Made by a program: the position numbers and the translations under genes | NCBI RefSeq assembly: GCF_937900395.1 | Contig: NZ_CALCDX010000028.1 | Location: 1 to 25,942, forward strand | DNA: 25,942 bases | From: an uncultured Caulobacter sp. | Lineage (GTDB): Bacteria; Pseudomonadota; Alphaproteobacteria; Caulobacterales; Caulobacteraceae | Direction: 5' to 3' | In this document: positions 7,976 through 16,228 of the stretch, in pieces | Layout: every line of letters begins with the position of its first letter | How positions within the stretch are numbered: position 1 is the first letter of the stretch | Notes under the pieces: generated by a model | The model's input: the letters and a program-made list of their open reading frames with translations, nothing else | Databases searched by the model: none | What the model was told of the DNA's origin: nothing

Positions 7976-8461
7976 ATGTCTCGCCCCGCCGTTTTCGCCG
8001 CCGCCGTCCTAGCCCTGGCTCTCGCCACTTCGGCCTGTACGCCGCTGACGAGCTATTCCGGCTTCCAGGCCATCGAAGCCAAGCCCGCCGACATGAAGGT
8101 CGGCGAGGACAGCAAGTCGACCTTGATGGAAAAGCTGGGTTCGCCGTCGGCCGTTTCGACCTTCGACAACAACACCTGGTACTACATCTCCCAGACGACC
8201 GACCGGGTGGCCTTCTACTATCCGCGCGTGATCAAGCGCGACGTCGTGGCGATCAAGTTCAATCCGGCCGACGAGAAGGTCGCCTCGGTGAACACCTACA
8301 CGCTGAAGGACGGCAAGGTCATCGCCTACAACGGTCGCGAGACGCCGACCCGCGGTCGCGAGATGACGATCCTGGAACAGCTGCTCGGCAACGTCGGTCG
8401 CGGCGGCATGCTTCCGCAAGACGACGAGGCCCCCGGCCAACGCCCTGGCGACCGTCGTTAA
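7976..8461 (+). CDS. bamE: Outer-membrane assembly lipoprotein BamE (SmpA/OmlA)
   Basis: It is a small lipoprotein of the BAM complex that inserts beta-barrel proteins into the outer membrane. The 161-aa product has a lipoprotein signal peptide with cysteine 21 after ATSA. It then has the BamE domain: VGEDSKSTLMEKLGSPS, NTWYYISQTTDRVAFYYPR and VVAIKFN. The C-terminal extension is longer than in E. coli, is proline/arginine-rich and is probably disordered. ATG at 7976 is preferred over the adjacent TTG at 7973 because GGAG (7967-7970) is 5 nt from ATG but only 2 nt from TTG. An intrinsic terminator follows at 8489-8520, so it is probably monocistronic. Confidence 0.94.
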   Translation: MSRPAVFAAAVLALALATSACTPLTSYSGFQAIEAKPADMKVGEDSKSTLMEKLGSPSAVSTFDNNTWYYISQTTDRVAFYYPRVIKRDVVAIKFNPADEKVASVNTYTLKDGKVIAYNGRETPTRGREMTILEQLLGNVGRGGMLPQDDEAPGQRPGDRR

Positions 8462-8488
8462 CATTCGACCAAGACAAAGCTTTACGAA

Positions 8489-8520
8489 AGCCGCCCGCCG
8501 CAAGGTGGGCGGCTTTTCTT
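8489..8520 (+). terminator. Intrinsic terminator after bamE
   Basis: AGCCGCCC pairs with GGGCGGCT, with a further CC/GG pairing inside around GCAA. TTTCTT follows the stem. It starts 28 nt past the bamE stop codon. Confidence 0.88.
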
Positions 8521-8714
8521 ATGCGCCCAGACAGTATTCGAGAATCGCCACAACCAAACGGCGGACGATTTACTATGAATTCAAAATTGACCATCCTTCT
8601 TGAGACATATTGTCGCGCCCTAAACACTCCATAAACCCAGTTTGGGCGATCCTCGAATTCTGATGACGCGCAAGCGGCGCGCCAGCGAATTCACGGAAGC
8701 TGAGGAGGCGCGCT

Positions 8715-9269
8715 GTGGAAACAACAGATCTTCGTGCGCTGTCCGTCCTGCTGATCGACGACAACGCCAATATGCGCAGGGTGATCACCACCATCCTGAA
8801 GTCGGCGGGCGTCCGGAAGATCTACGAAGCCGACGATGGCCTGGGAGCCCTTCGGATCTTTCAGTCGAAAGAGATCGACATCATCTTCACCGACCTGGTG
8901 ATGCACCCGGTCGATGGCCTGGCGTTCGTCAAATGGGCCCGCACCTCGACCGCCAGCCCCAATCGCTTCGTTCCCATCATCATGATGACCGGCCACGCCA
9001 CGCAGCGAACCTTGAACGAGGCGCGCATGGCCGGGGTGACCGAGTTCCTGGCCAAGCCCCTGACGGCGCGGACGGTGATGCATCGCATCAACGAGATCAT
9101 CAACAACCCCCGCCCCTTCGTGCAGGCCAAGGCGTATTTCGGTCCCTGCCGTCGCCGGCGGATCGATCACGACTTCGTCGGCGTGGACCGCCGGGGCGAG
9201 GTGCCGATTGACGTGATTCCAAGGGTCCAGGACGCTCTCGCCGAGATGGATCCCGAAGACGTCTACTGA
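8715..9269 (+). CDS. Single receiver-domain response regulator with C-terminal extension
   Basis: This 184-aa protein has a complete CheY-like receiver domain: acidic pair Asp15-Asp16, phospho-acceptor Asp60 in IIFTDLVM, Thr92 in IIMMTGHAT, and Lys114 in FLAKPLT. After about residue 125 comes a 60-residue tail with YFGPCRRRRIDHDF and an acidic end. There is no DNA-binding or enzymatic domain. Alphaproteobacterial single-domain regulators with a similar YFGPxRRRR tail are familiar, but their roles vary. The start is GTG at 8715, with GAGGAGG at 8702-8708, 6 nt upstream. No histidine kinase is nearby, so the partner is unknown. It ends at a strong terminator at 9285-9314. Confidence 0.9.
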   Translation: METTDLRALSVLLIDDNANMRRVITTILKSAGVRKIYEADDGLGALRIFQSKEIDIIFTDLVMHPVDGLAFVKWARTSTASPNRFVPIIMMTGHATQRTLNEARMAGVTEFLAKPLTARTVMHRINEIINNPRPFVQAKAYFGPCRRRRIDHDFVGVDRRGEVPIDVIPRVQDALAEMDPEDVY

Positions 9270-9284
9270 TCGGCCCGAATGAGA

Positions 9285-9314
9285 AAACGCCCCGGAGTCT
9301 CCTCCGGGGCGTTT
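9285..9314. terminator. Bidirectional intrinsic terminator between convergent genes
   Basis: AAACGCCCCGGAG pairs perfectly with CTCCGGGGCGTTT (13 bp) around a TCTC loop. The A and T tracts lie on both sides, so it can end the receiver-domain gene on the plus strand and hppA on the minus strand. It lies 15 nt after one stop codon and 22 nt after the other. Confidence 0.92.
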
Positions 9315-9336
9315 CCATTTCAGGCGCTTCTCGCGA

Positions 9337-11475
9337 TCAGCCGCCGTGGGCCAAGACCGCCAGCAGCAGCAGGGCCACGATGTTGGTGATCTTGATCATC
9401 GGGTTCACGGCGGGCCCCGAGGTGTCCTTGTAGGGGTCGCCGACGGTGTCGCCGGTGACGGCCGCCTTGTGGGTGTCGCCGCCCTTCTTGTGCAGGACGC
9501 CGTTCTTGTCGGTGAAGCCCTCCTCGATCACCTTCTTGGCGTTGTCCCAGGCGCCGCCGCCGCTGGTCATCGAGATAGCGACGAACAGGCCGGTGACGAT
9601 GACGCCCATCAGCATGGCGCCGAGCGCCGCGAAGGCGTCGACCTTGCCGGCGATGGCGTTGATCACGAAGAACAGCACCACCGGCGAGACAACCGGCAGC
9701 AGGCTGGGCACGATCATCTCGCGGATGGCGGCCTTGGTCAGGATGTCGACGGCGCGGCCGTATTCCGGCTTCACCTCGCCCGTCATGATGCCCGGGTTCT
9801 CGCGGAACTGACGGCGCACCTCGGCGACGACCGACTCGGCCGCGCGACCGACGGCGGTCATCGACATGCCGCCGAACAGGAACGGCAGCAGGCCGCCAAA
9901 CAGCAGACCGACCACGACGTACGGGTTCGACAGGTCGAAGGTCACCGGGCCCATGCCGTCGAAGAAGCTGCCCGGCGTCGCATTGGCCGAGAAAAACTTC
10001 AGGTCTTCGGTATAGGCAGCGAACAGCACCAGGGCGCCGAGACCCGCCGAACCGATGGCGTAGCCCTTGGTCACGGCCTTGGTGGTGTTGCCGACCGCGT
10101 CCAGGGCGTCGGTGGTGACGCGGACTTCCGGCGGCAGGCCCGCCATCTCGGCGATGCCGCCGGCGTTGTCGGTGACCGGGCCGAAGGCGTCCAGCGCGAC
10201 GATGAAGCCGGCCAGCGACAGCATAGTCGTGGTGGCGATCGCGATGCCGAACAGGCCGGCCAGATTATAGGTGACCACGATGCCGACGATGATGGTCAGC
10301 GCGGGCAGCGCCGTGGCTTCCAGCGACATGGCCAAGCCCTGGATCACGTTGGTGCCGTGACCCGAGACCGAAGCCTGGGCCACCGACTTCACCGGACGGA
10401 AGTTCGTGCCGGTGTAGTACTCGGTGATCATCACGATGGCGGCGGTGACGGCCAGGCCGACCAGGCCGCAATAGAACAGGCCATCGGCGGTGTAGGTCCG
10501 GGCTTCCGTCACGACCGGAACCGGGACCAGCTGGTGCAGCACGTACCAGACCGCCGGGATCGACAGCACGCCGGTCACGATCAGGCCCTTGTACAGCGCG
10601 CCCATGATGTTCTGGCTCTTGCCCAGGCGGACGAAGAACGCGCCGATGATCGAGGTGACGATGCAGACCGCGCAGATGGCCAGCGGCAGCAGCATCATCG
10701 CGCCCACGGCCTCGTGGCCGCGGAAGAAGATCGCCGCCAGCACCATGGTCGCGACCGTGGTCACGGCGTAGGTCTCGAACAGGTCGGCGGCCATGCCGGC
10801 GCAGTCGCCAACATTGTCGCCGACATTGTCGGCGATGGTCGCGGCGTTGCGGGGGTCATCTTCCGGGATGCCGGCCTCGACCTTGCCCACCAGATCGCCG
10901 CCCACGTCGGCGCCCTTGGTGAAGATGCCGCCGCCGAGACGGGCGAAGATCGAGATCAGCGAGGCGCCGAAGCCCAGGGCCACCAGCGCGTCGACGACGC
11001 CTCGGCCCGTCGGCTCAAGACCCAGGACGTCGGTCAGCACCCAGTAGTAGCCGGCCACGCCCAGCAGGGCGAAGCCCGCCACCAGCATGCCGGTGACCGC
11101 GCCCGAGGTGAAGGCCAGCGACAGGCCCTTGGCGAGGCCTTCGGACGAGGCCTGGGCGGTGCGGACGTTGGCCCGGACCGAGATCAGCATGCCGGCGAAG
11201 CCCGCCGCGCCCGACAGCACCGCGCCGACCAGGAAGCCGAGCGCGGCCCACGGGCCGATCAGCAGGTAGACGGCGACCAGGATGACCGCGCCGACGATCG
11301 AGATGGTGAGATATTGTCGCCGCAGATAGGCTTGAGCGCCCTCCTGGATCGCCGCGGCGATCTCCTGCATGCGTGCATTGCCGGCCGAGGCCCGCATCAG
11401 ACTGGCCGTCTGCACGGCGCCGTACAGCACCGCCAGAAGCCCGGCCCCGATGGCCAGATAAAGCCAAAGACTCAT
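9337..11475 (-). CDS. hppA: K+-independent proton-translocating membrane pyrophosphatase
   Basis: This integral membrane enzyme hydrolyses pyrophosphate and pumps H+ across the membrane. The 712-aa protein has many hydrophobic segments and the family blocks GGGIFTKGADVGGDLVGKVE (about 181-200), EDDPRN, DNVGDNVGDCAGMAADLFE, and later DAFGPVTDNAGGIAEM. Lys466 in GNTTKAVTKG is the residue that marks the K+-independent class (the K+-dependent class has alanine there), so H+ pumping without K+ is expected. A small oddity is glycine in DVGGDLVGKVE where most members have alanine. The start is ATG at 11475. It is alone on its strand: a terminator follows, and the 258-bp upstream gap contains a small palindrome. 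Confidence 0.97.
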   Translation of the reverse strand: MSLWLYLAIGAGLLAVLYGAVQTASLMRASAGNARMQEIAAAIQEGAQAYLRRQYLTISIVGAVILVAVYLLIGPWAALGFLVGAVLSGAAGFAGMLISVRANVRTAQASSEGLAKGLSLAFTSGAVTGMLVAGFALLGVAGYYWVLTDVLGLEPTGRGVVDALVALGFGASLISIFARLGGGIFTKGADVGGDLVGKVEAGIPEDDPRNAATIADNVGDNVGDCAGMAADLFETYAVTTVATMVLAAIFFRGHEAVGAMMLLPLAICAVCIVTSIIGAFFVRLGKSQNIMGALYKGLIVTGVLSIPAVWYVLHQLVPVPVVTEARTYTADGLFYCGLVGLAVTAAIVMITEYYTGTNFRPVKSVAQASVSGHGTNVIQGLAMSLEATALPALTIIVGIVVTYNLAGLFGIAIATTTMLSLAGFIVALDAFGPVTDNAGGIAEMAGLPPEVRVTTDALDAVGNTTKAVTKGYAIGSAGLGALVLFAAYTEDLKFFSANATPGSFFDGMGPVTFDLSNPYVVVGLLFGGLLPFLFGGMSMTAVGRAAESVVAEVRRQFRENPGIMTGEVKPEYGRAVDILTKAAIREMIVPSLLPVVSPVVLFFVINAIAGKVDAFAALGAMLMGVIVTGLFVAISMTSGGGAWDNAKKVIEEGFTDKNGVLHKKGGDTHKAAVTGDTVGDPYKDTSGPAVNPMIKITNIVALLLLAVLAHGG

Positions 11476-11537
11476 TAGGTTCTTCGCCCCTTCGCGCTTC
11501 TTTGCAACGAGGGGACGCCGATCCGCCGGCGGCGACC

Positions 11538-11551
11538 TTGAGCCAACTCAA
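11538..11551. promoter_or_regulatory. Small palindrome upstream of hppA
   Basis: TTGAG and CTCAA form a perfect 5-bp inverted repeat around CCAA, about 63 bp upstream of the hppA start codon. A CcrM-type GACTC site follows at 11569-11573. It may be a regulator-binding site or chance; no matching family was recognised. Confidence 0.25.
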
Positions 11552-11733
11552 ACAAGTCGACTCAATCGCCGTCGAGGTCGACAGGCGGGCCTTTTTGGCC
11601 TCGTGCCCCCTCGTTCTCCCTGAAAATGACGGCCGAACGGCGTCATGCGAAGGACACTGTCAGATGCCCGGGAGGCGCGCAACCCGCGTTGGCGCAAGCG
11701 ATTCCGGGCGCTCCGAGCGTCACCGCGAAGCGT

Positions 11734-12225
11734 TTAGGGGTTGGGCGTGTCCGACTTTCGCTGCAGCGCGCGCACGGCGGCGGCGTTCGGTGGCATCACG
11801 TGCTGACGCGGCACCTGCTTGGCGATGTCCACGGCCGCGACCTTCCCCTTGCCGAACAGGGTCGCGCATTGGGCGAGGACAAAGGCTTGGAGACGGGGAC
11901 CGTCGACTTCTTGCCAGGTGTCCGGCCGGACGAAAGGCGTTCGATAGGACGCTCGCATGATGGCGTCACGCAACGCCGGCTCCTGAGCCTTGAAGCTCTC
12001 GACTTCGGTGCCCGAGGTCAGCCTGAGCGTGAGGGCCACGAAGACGTAGTTCACGATCCGGCCGTTGGCGATGATCGGGATCGTCATCGAGCCAAGCTTG
12101 TAGGTCGGGTCGAGCGCCTGCTCCTCCCCTTCCTTCTTCTTCTCGGATCGGGCGAGCGCCGGCCCGCTTGTCACCGCGACGGCGGCGAGGCTCAGCAGAA
12201 ATCGGCGTGAAAAGGTCGGGCTCAT
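11734..12225 (-). CDS. FliL-like protein with Tat-type signal peptide
   Basis: This 163-aa protein starts with MSPTFSRRFLLSLAAVAV, a twin-arginine-like signal peptide with a likely cut after PALA (about residue 25). A short lysine/glutamate-rich linker follows. The rest resembles the periplasmic domain of FliL: a beta-strand YVFVALTLRL, EVESFKAQEPALRDAIMRA, and a late VDIAKQV strand. Classical FliL is anchored by an N-terminal helix beside the flagellar stator; this one appears to be exported freely and is not near flagellar genes. It starts 56 nt after the thiL stop on the same strand and may be the last gene of the glyA-thiL operon. The function is unknown; the FliL assignment is by eye and moderate. 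Confidence 0.7.
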   Translation of the reverse strand: MSPTFSRRFLLSLAAVAVTSGPALARSEKKKEGEEQALDPTYKLGSMTIPIIANGRIVNYVFVALTLRLTSGTEVESFKAQEPALRDAIMRASYRTPFVRPDTWQEVDGPRLQAFVLAQCATLFGKGKVAAVDIAKQVPRQHVMPPNAAAVRALQRKSDTPNP

Positions 12226-12281
12226 GCCCCGCTTCTAGCAAGCGGGGCTTGATATTCCCCTACCGGCGCTCGGAGCGAGTG

Positions 12282-13313
12282 CTAGCCGTGCAGCCAGCCC
12301 AGACGCGACGGGGTCACGTCACGGCCCTTGTAGTAGGCCGAGACGCCCTCGCCTTCGACGAACTCGCCGATCTCGCTGACCTTGACGCCCGCCGCCGCGG
12401 CGGCGATGCGGAAGTTCCAGGCCTCGTTGGGATCGACCGCGCAGACGATCTCGTAGTCGTCGCCGCCGGAGGCCAGGGAAATGCGCCCCTCGACCTGCTC
12501 GGGCTGAAGCTCTAGCCAGGCCTGGCCGCCCGGCGAAAGCGGCAGGCGTTCGAGATCGACCCGCACGCGGCAACCGCTGGCCTTGGCGATGTGGCTGCTG
12601 TCGGCCAGCAGGCCGTCGGAGACGTCGGCGGCGGCCTTGGCGTGCTGGCGCATGGACTCGCGAAGGCCGATGCGCGGCTCGGGCTGACGATAACGACGAA
12701 GAAGCCCGCCGTCAGGATCAGCGACCTCGCCCCATTGGGCCAGCAGGCCCAGCCAGCCATCCCCGATCGTGCCGGACACCATGAGCCTGTCGCCCGGCTT
12801 GGCGCCCCGACGCAGGATCGCCTCGCCCTGGGGAACCCAGCCCAGCAGGGTCGCCGACAGCACCAGCGGCCCCGAGGTGGTCACCGTGTCGCCGCCCAGC
12901 AGCGAAATGTCGAAGAGCGCCCCATCTTCCGCCAACCCCCGGGCGAAGGTCTCGCGCGAGGTGACGTCCGAACCCGAAGGCCAGCCGACGGACAAGAAAT
13001 AGCCGTAGGGCTCGGCGCCCTTGGCGGCGAGGTCGGAGAGGTTGGTGCGCAGCAGCTTGCGCGCGACCATGTCCAGCGACTCGTCGACCAGGAAATGCAC
13101 GCCGCCGACCATGGCGTCCTTGGTGATCACCAGGTCATAGCCAGGACGCGACGGCAGCACGGCCGCGTCGTCCAACAGATCCAACGCGGCCGGATCGCCG
13201 CGCGTCAGCGGACGCAGCAAGCGTTCGATATGGTCGAATTCGGTCGCGGGCGCCACCGCTGTGGATGGCGCCTCGTCTTCAGCGAACCAGTCTTCTTCGT
13301 CAGTCTCTTGCAT
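12282..13313 (-). CDS. thiL: Thiamine-monophosphate kinase
   Basis: It phosphorylates thiamine monophosphate with ATP to give thiamine diphosphate, the active cofactor. The protein is about 343 aa and has the PurM-like ATP-binding fold. DDAAVL and the VITKDAMVGGVHF block are at the N-terminus, LRTNLSDLAAKGAEP forms the substrate region, LLGGDTV follows, and a second domain has DVSDGLLADSSHIAKASG. A short acidic N-terminal extension (QETDEEDWFAEDEAP) precedes the domain and looks disordered. ATG at 13313 was chosen: it overlaps the nusB stop by 14 nt, which fits coupling. An ATG 27 nt further upstream is possible but has no better ribosome-binding site. Confidence 0.95.
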   Translation of the reverse strand: MQETDEEDWFAEDEAPSTAVAPATEFDHIERLLRPLTRGDPAALDLLDDAAVLPSRPGYDLVITKDAMVGGVHFLVDESLDMVARKLLRTNLSDLAAKGAEPYGYFLSVGWPSGSDVTSRETFARGLAEDGALFDISLLGGDTVTTSGPLVLSATLLGWVPQGEAILRRGAKPGDRLMVSGTIGDGWLGLLAQWGEVADPDGGLLRRYRQPEPRIGLRESMRQHAKAAADVSDGLLADSSHIAKASGCRVRVDLERLPLSPGGQAWLELQPEQVEGRISLASGGDDYEIVCAVDPNEAWNFRIAAAAAGVKVSEIGEFVEGEGVSAYYKGRDVTPSRLGWLHG

Positions 13314-13749
13314 CACGGGCGATCGCGTCGAGGGCGCCATTGATGAAGCCTGACTCAGGACCCTCAAAAAAGGATTTCGCTATCTCGACATACTCATTGA
13401 TGACGACTTCGGTCGGAACGTCCGGCCGATACATCAATTCGTAGGCGCCGGCGCGCAGAACGGCGCGCGCCGTGGCGTCCAGGCGCTCGAGCCGCCAGCC
13501 CGAGGCCAGGCGCTTGACGATTCCCTGATCCACCTTGGCCTGATGGGCCACAACGCCCTTAGCCAGCTCGGCGAAGAAGGTTTCGTCGGCCTGCGCGAGG
13601 CGCTCGCCCTCGACGTCGCGGTCGAAGCGATGCTCGGAGAATTCACGGATGACCGAGTCGACGCCGGCCCCCGAGACTTCCATCTGATAGAGGGCCTGCA
13701 CGGCCGCCAGGCGCGCGACCGAGCGCGGTTGGGTGCGGGGTGCGCTCAT
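13300..13749 (-). CDS. nusB: Transcription antitermination factor NusB
   Basis: It binds boxA RNA together with NusE (ribosomal protein S10) and supports antitermination of rRNA operons. The 149-aa all-helical protein has the family patterns RSVARLAAVQALYQMEVSG near the N-terminus, LDATARAVLRAGAYEL, and PTEVVINEYVEIAKSFF followed by FINGALDAIARD. The start ATG at 13749 overlaps the ribH stop in an ATGA arrangement, and its own end overlaps thiL, so ribH, nusB and thiL are tightly coupled. Confidence 0.97.
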   Translation of the reverse strand: MSAPRTQPRSVARLAAVQALYQMEVSGAGVDSVIREFSEHRFDRDVEGERLAQADETFFAELAKGVVAHQAKVDQGIVKRLASGWRLERLDATARAVLRAGAYELMYRPDVPTEVVINEYVEIAKSFFEGPESGFINGALDAIARDARD

Positions 13750-14210
13750 CTGCCGCGCCCCAGAAGCTGGCGTTTCAGCGCGATGGTCTCCAGGCAGGCC
13801 TTGGCGGCCGCGCCGCCGCGATCGCCTTCGCTGACCTTGGCGCGCGCCCAGGCTTGCTGCTCGTCATCGACGGCCAGCACGCCGAAACCGATCGGCAGGC
13901 GGCGCCCGATGCCCAGGTCCTGCAGACCGCGGGCGGTCTCGTTGGAAACGAGCTCGAAATGGTAGGTCTCGCCGCGGATCACGCAGCCCAGGGCGACATA
14001 GCCGTCATAGCGTCGGCCCACCGGGCCTTGGCCGGCGTCTTCCGCCAGGGCGATGGCCGTCGGGATCTGAAGCGCGCTGGAAACCGTGATCACGTCGTAT
14101 TCCGCGCCATAGGCTTCGATCGCCTGGGCGGCACCGCGCAGCAGCTCGTCGGAGACGCCCGAATGGCTTCGGCCCTCCACGATCAACAGGCGGATGTTGT
14201 CTTCAACCAT
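13746..14210 (-). CDS. ribH: 6,7-dimethyl-8-ribityllumazine synthase
   Basis: It condenses 5-amino-6-ribitylaminouracil with 3,4-dihydroxy-2-butanone 4-phosphate, the penultimate riboflavin step. The 154-aa protein has SSALQIPTAIALA for phosphate/substrate binding and GCVIRGETYHFELVSNE with the catalytic histidine (His in YHFE). From memory this form resembles the RibH1 type of rhizobia and Brucella more than the enterobacterial enzyme. It sits between nrdR (61-nt gap) and nusB (ATGA overlap). The usual ribD, ribE and ribA/B genes, often found between nrdR and ribH in alphaproteobacteria, are not here; a paralogue or the rest of the pathway must lie elsewhere. Confidence 0.95.
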   Translation of the reverse strand: MVEDNIRLLIVEGRSHSGVSDELLRGAAQAIEAYGAEYDVITVSSALQIPTAIALAEDAGQGPVGRRYDGYVALGCVIRGETYHFELVSNETARGLQDLGIGRRLPIGFGVLAVDDEQQAWARAKVSEGDRGGAAAKACLETIALKRQLLGRGR

Positions 14211-14271
14211 CTAGCTCGACTCTCCACGGCCGCGTCGCGCGCGACCAGAAACACACATTAGGCTTAACGGA

Positions 14272-14745
14272 CTATAGCTCTTCCTCGACGCCGTCGCTCA
14301 GTCCCTCTTCCGTGAGGAACTTGGCGAAGTCGCCGGTTTCCTTGAAATCGCGATAGACCGAGGCGTAGCGGACATAGGCCACGTCATCGAGGGATTTCAA
14401 CGCCTTCATGACCATTTCGCCGACCGTCGAGGACGGAAGCTCGGTCTCGCCCATGCTTTCCAGCTGGCGAACGATGCCGTTGATCATCCGCTCTACCCGT
14501 TCCGGGTCCACCGGGCGCTTCTGCATCGCCAGGGTGATTGAGCGCACAAGCTTGTCGCGATCGAAGGGCGAGCGCCGGCCCGACCGCTTCAAAATGATCA
14601 GCTCGCGCAGCTGAACCCGTTCGAAGGTCGTGAAGCGGCCGCCGCACTCCGGGCACATCCGGCGACGACGGATCGCCGCCCCGTCTTCCGACGGGCGGCT
14701 GTCCTTGACCTGGCTTTCGGCGTGTCCGCAGAAGGGGCAGCGCAT
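14272..14745 (-). CDS. nrdR: Transcriptional repressor NrdR
   Basis: It represses ribonucleotide reductase genes, sensing ATP and dATP. The 157-aa protein has the N-terminal zinc ribbon (CPFCGH at residues 3-8 and CPECGGRF about 30 residues later) and the ATP-cone domain with LIILKRSGRRSPFDRDKL. A C-terminal region with VAYVRYASVYRDFKE, invariant in the family, completes it. The length is standard. It starts 32 nt after the glyA stop, and the glyA-nrdR pair is typical of alphaproteobacteria. Its NrdR-box targets (the nrd genes) are outside this window. Confidence 0.98.
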   Translation of the reverse strand: MRCPFCGHAESQVKDSRPSEDGAAIRRRRMCPECGGRFTTFERVQLRELIILKRSGRRSPFDRDKLVRSITLAMQKRPVDPERVERMINGIVRQLESMGETELPSSTVGEMVMKALKSLDDVAYVRYASVYRDFKETGDFAKFLTEEGLSDGVEEEL

Positions 14746-14777
14746 GATGTGGCCCCTCCCGCGGCGCCTAGACCATA

Positions 14778-16064
14778 TTAGTTGTAGATCGGGAAGCGGC
14801 CCGTCAAGGTCAGCACTTCCTCGCGCACCTTGGCCTCGACCGCGGCGTTGCCATCGGGGCCGTTGGCGGCCAGGCCGTTGACCACTTCGCCGATCAGTTC
14901 GCCGACGCGGGTGAACTCGGCTTCCTTGAAGCCGCGCGTCGTGCCGGCCGGCGTGCCCAGGCGGATGCCCGAGGTGACCGTGAACGGCGCGGTGTCGAAC
15001 GGCACGCCGTTCTTGTTGCAGGTCATGTGGGCGCGCTCGAGGCTGTGCTCGGCGTCGCGGCCGGTCACGCCCTTGGGACGCAGGTCGACCAGCATCAGGT
15101 GGCTGTCGGTGCCACCCGAGACGATGTTGACGCCCGACTTCAGCAGGGCTTCCGACAGCGCGCGGGCGTTGGCGACGACCTGCTTGGCGTAGGCCTTGAA
15201 CGACGGCTGCAGCGCCTCGCCGAACGCCACGGCCTTGGCGGCGATCACGTGCTCCAGCGGACCGCCTTGCAGGCCCGGGAAGACGGCCGAATTGACCTTC
15301 TTGATGATCGCTTCGTCGTTGGTGAGGATCATGCCGCCGCGCGGACCGCGCAGGGTCTTGTGCGTGGTGGTGGTCACGACATGGGCGTGCGGGATCGGGC
15401 TCGGATAGGCGCCGCCGGCGATCAGGCCCGCATAGTGGGCCATGTCGACCATCAGATAGGCGCCGATCGAGTCGGCGATCTGGCGGAACTTGGCGAAGTC
15501 GATCTCGCGACTATAGGCGCTGCCGCCGGCGATGATCAGCTTGGGCTTCTCGCGCTGGGCGATCTCGGCCACGCTGTCATAGTCGATCAGCTGGTCCTGC
15601 TGACGCACCGAATAGGAGATCGGCTTGAACCACTTGCCCGACTGGTTGGCGGGCGAGCCGTGGGTCAGGTGGCCGCCGGCCGCCAGGTCCATGCCCAGGA
15701 ACGTGTCGCCCGGCTGCAGCAGGGCCATGAACACCGCCTGGTTGGCCTGCGAGCCCGAGTGCGGCTGGACGTTGGCGAAACCGGCGCCGAACAGCGCCTT
15801 GGCGCGTTCGATGGCGATGGTCTCGATCTCGTCGACATATTCGCAGCCGCCGTAATAGCGCTTGCCGGGATAGCCCTCGGCGTACTTGTTGGTCAGGATC
15901 GAGCCCTGGGCCTCGAGGATGGCCTTGGAGACGATGTTCTCCGAGGCGATCAGCTCGATCTGGTTCTGCTGCCGATCCAGTTCGCGACCGATACGATCGA
16001 AGATGTCACGGTCGGCGGTTGCGAGGTCCGCGCCGAAAAAGGCGCTGAGGTTGGCTTCAGTCAT
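14778..16064 (-). CDS. glyA: Serine hydroxymethyltransferase
   Basis: It is a PLP enzyme that interconverts serine and glycine while charging tetrahydrofolate with a one-carbon unit. The protein is 428 aa. Lys236 in TTTTHKTLRGPRGG forms the PLP aldimine; YAEGYPGKRYYGG and VQPHSGSQANQA are family signatures. ATG at 16064 was chosen over the longer upstream frame because it has AGGAGAG 7-8 nt upstream and gives the normal N-terminus MTEANLSAFF. It is the first gene of the leftward glyA-nrdR-ribH-nusB-thiL run and is divergent from the Ros/MucR gene across 164 bp. Confidence 0.98.
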   Translation of the reverse strand: MTEANLSAFFGADLATADRDIFDRIGRELDRQQNQIELIASENIVSKAILEAQGSILTNKYAEGYPGKRYYGGCEYVDEIETIAIERAKALFGAGFANVQPHSGSQANQAVFMALLQPGDTFLGMDLAAGGHLTHGSPANQSGKWFKPISYSVRQQDQLIDYDSVAEIAQREKPKLIIAGGSAYSREIDFAKFRQIADSIGAYLMVDMAHYAGLIAGGAYPSPIPHAHVVTTTTHKTLRGPRGGMILTNDEAIIKKVNSAVFPGLQGGPLEHVIAAKAVAFGEALQPSFKAYAKQVVANARALSEALLKSGVNIVSGGTDSHLMLVDLRPKGVTGRDAEHSLERAHMTCNKNGVPFDTAPFTVTSGIRLGTPAGTTRGFKEAEFTRVGELIGEVVNGLAANGPDGNAAVEAKVREEVLTLTGRFPIYN

Positions 16065-16228
16065 CACGCTCTCCTGGCGCTGCGGGGAGTCGGCAGAGGC
16101 GCCCTCTTTAACGAGATAGGCGCGGCAATCAATCTTGGAACCACACGCGAAGCTGTGCGTTGCAGTCCTGCAGGGCGGCTCCGTCCCCCTGCGACATAAC
16201 AACGACAGCAACGAGAGTGGGATATCTC

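Noticed and set aside
8587..8613. Possible promoter (TTGACC and TATTGT) for the receiver-domain gene
   Set aside because: The spacing of 15 nt and the weak second element do not fit well; the region is A/T-rich enough for chance matches.
9346..11478. 710-codon plus-strand open frame opposite hppA
   Set aside because: It mirrors hppA exactly and is rich in His/Asp/Gln/Arg with no family motif; the pyrophosphatase on the other strand has every signature.
16170..16192. Hairpin in the glyA-Ros/MucR divergent region as a riboswitch
   Set aside because: The stem is short (GCAGGG with CCCTGC) and no known riboswitch core was recognised.
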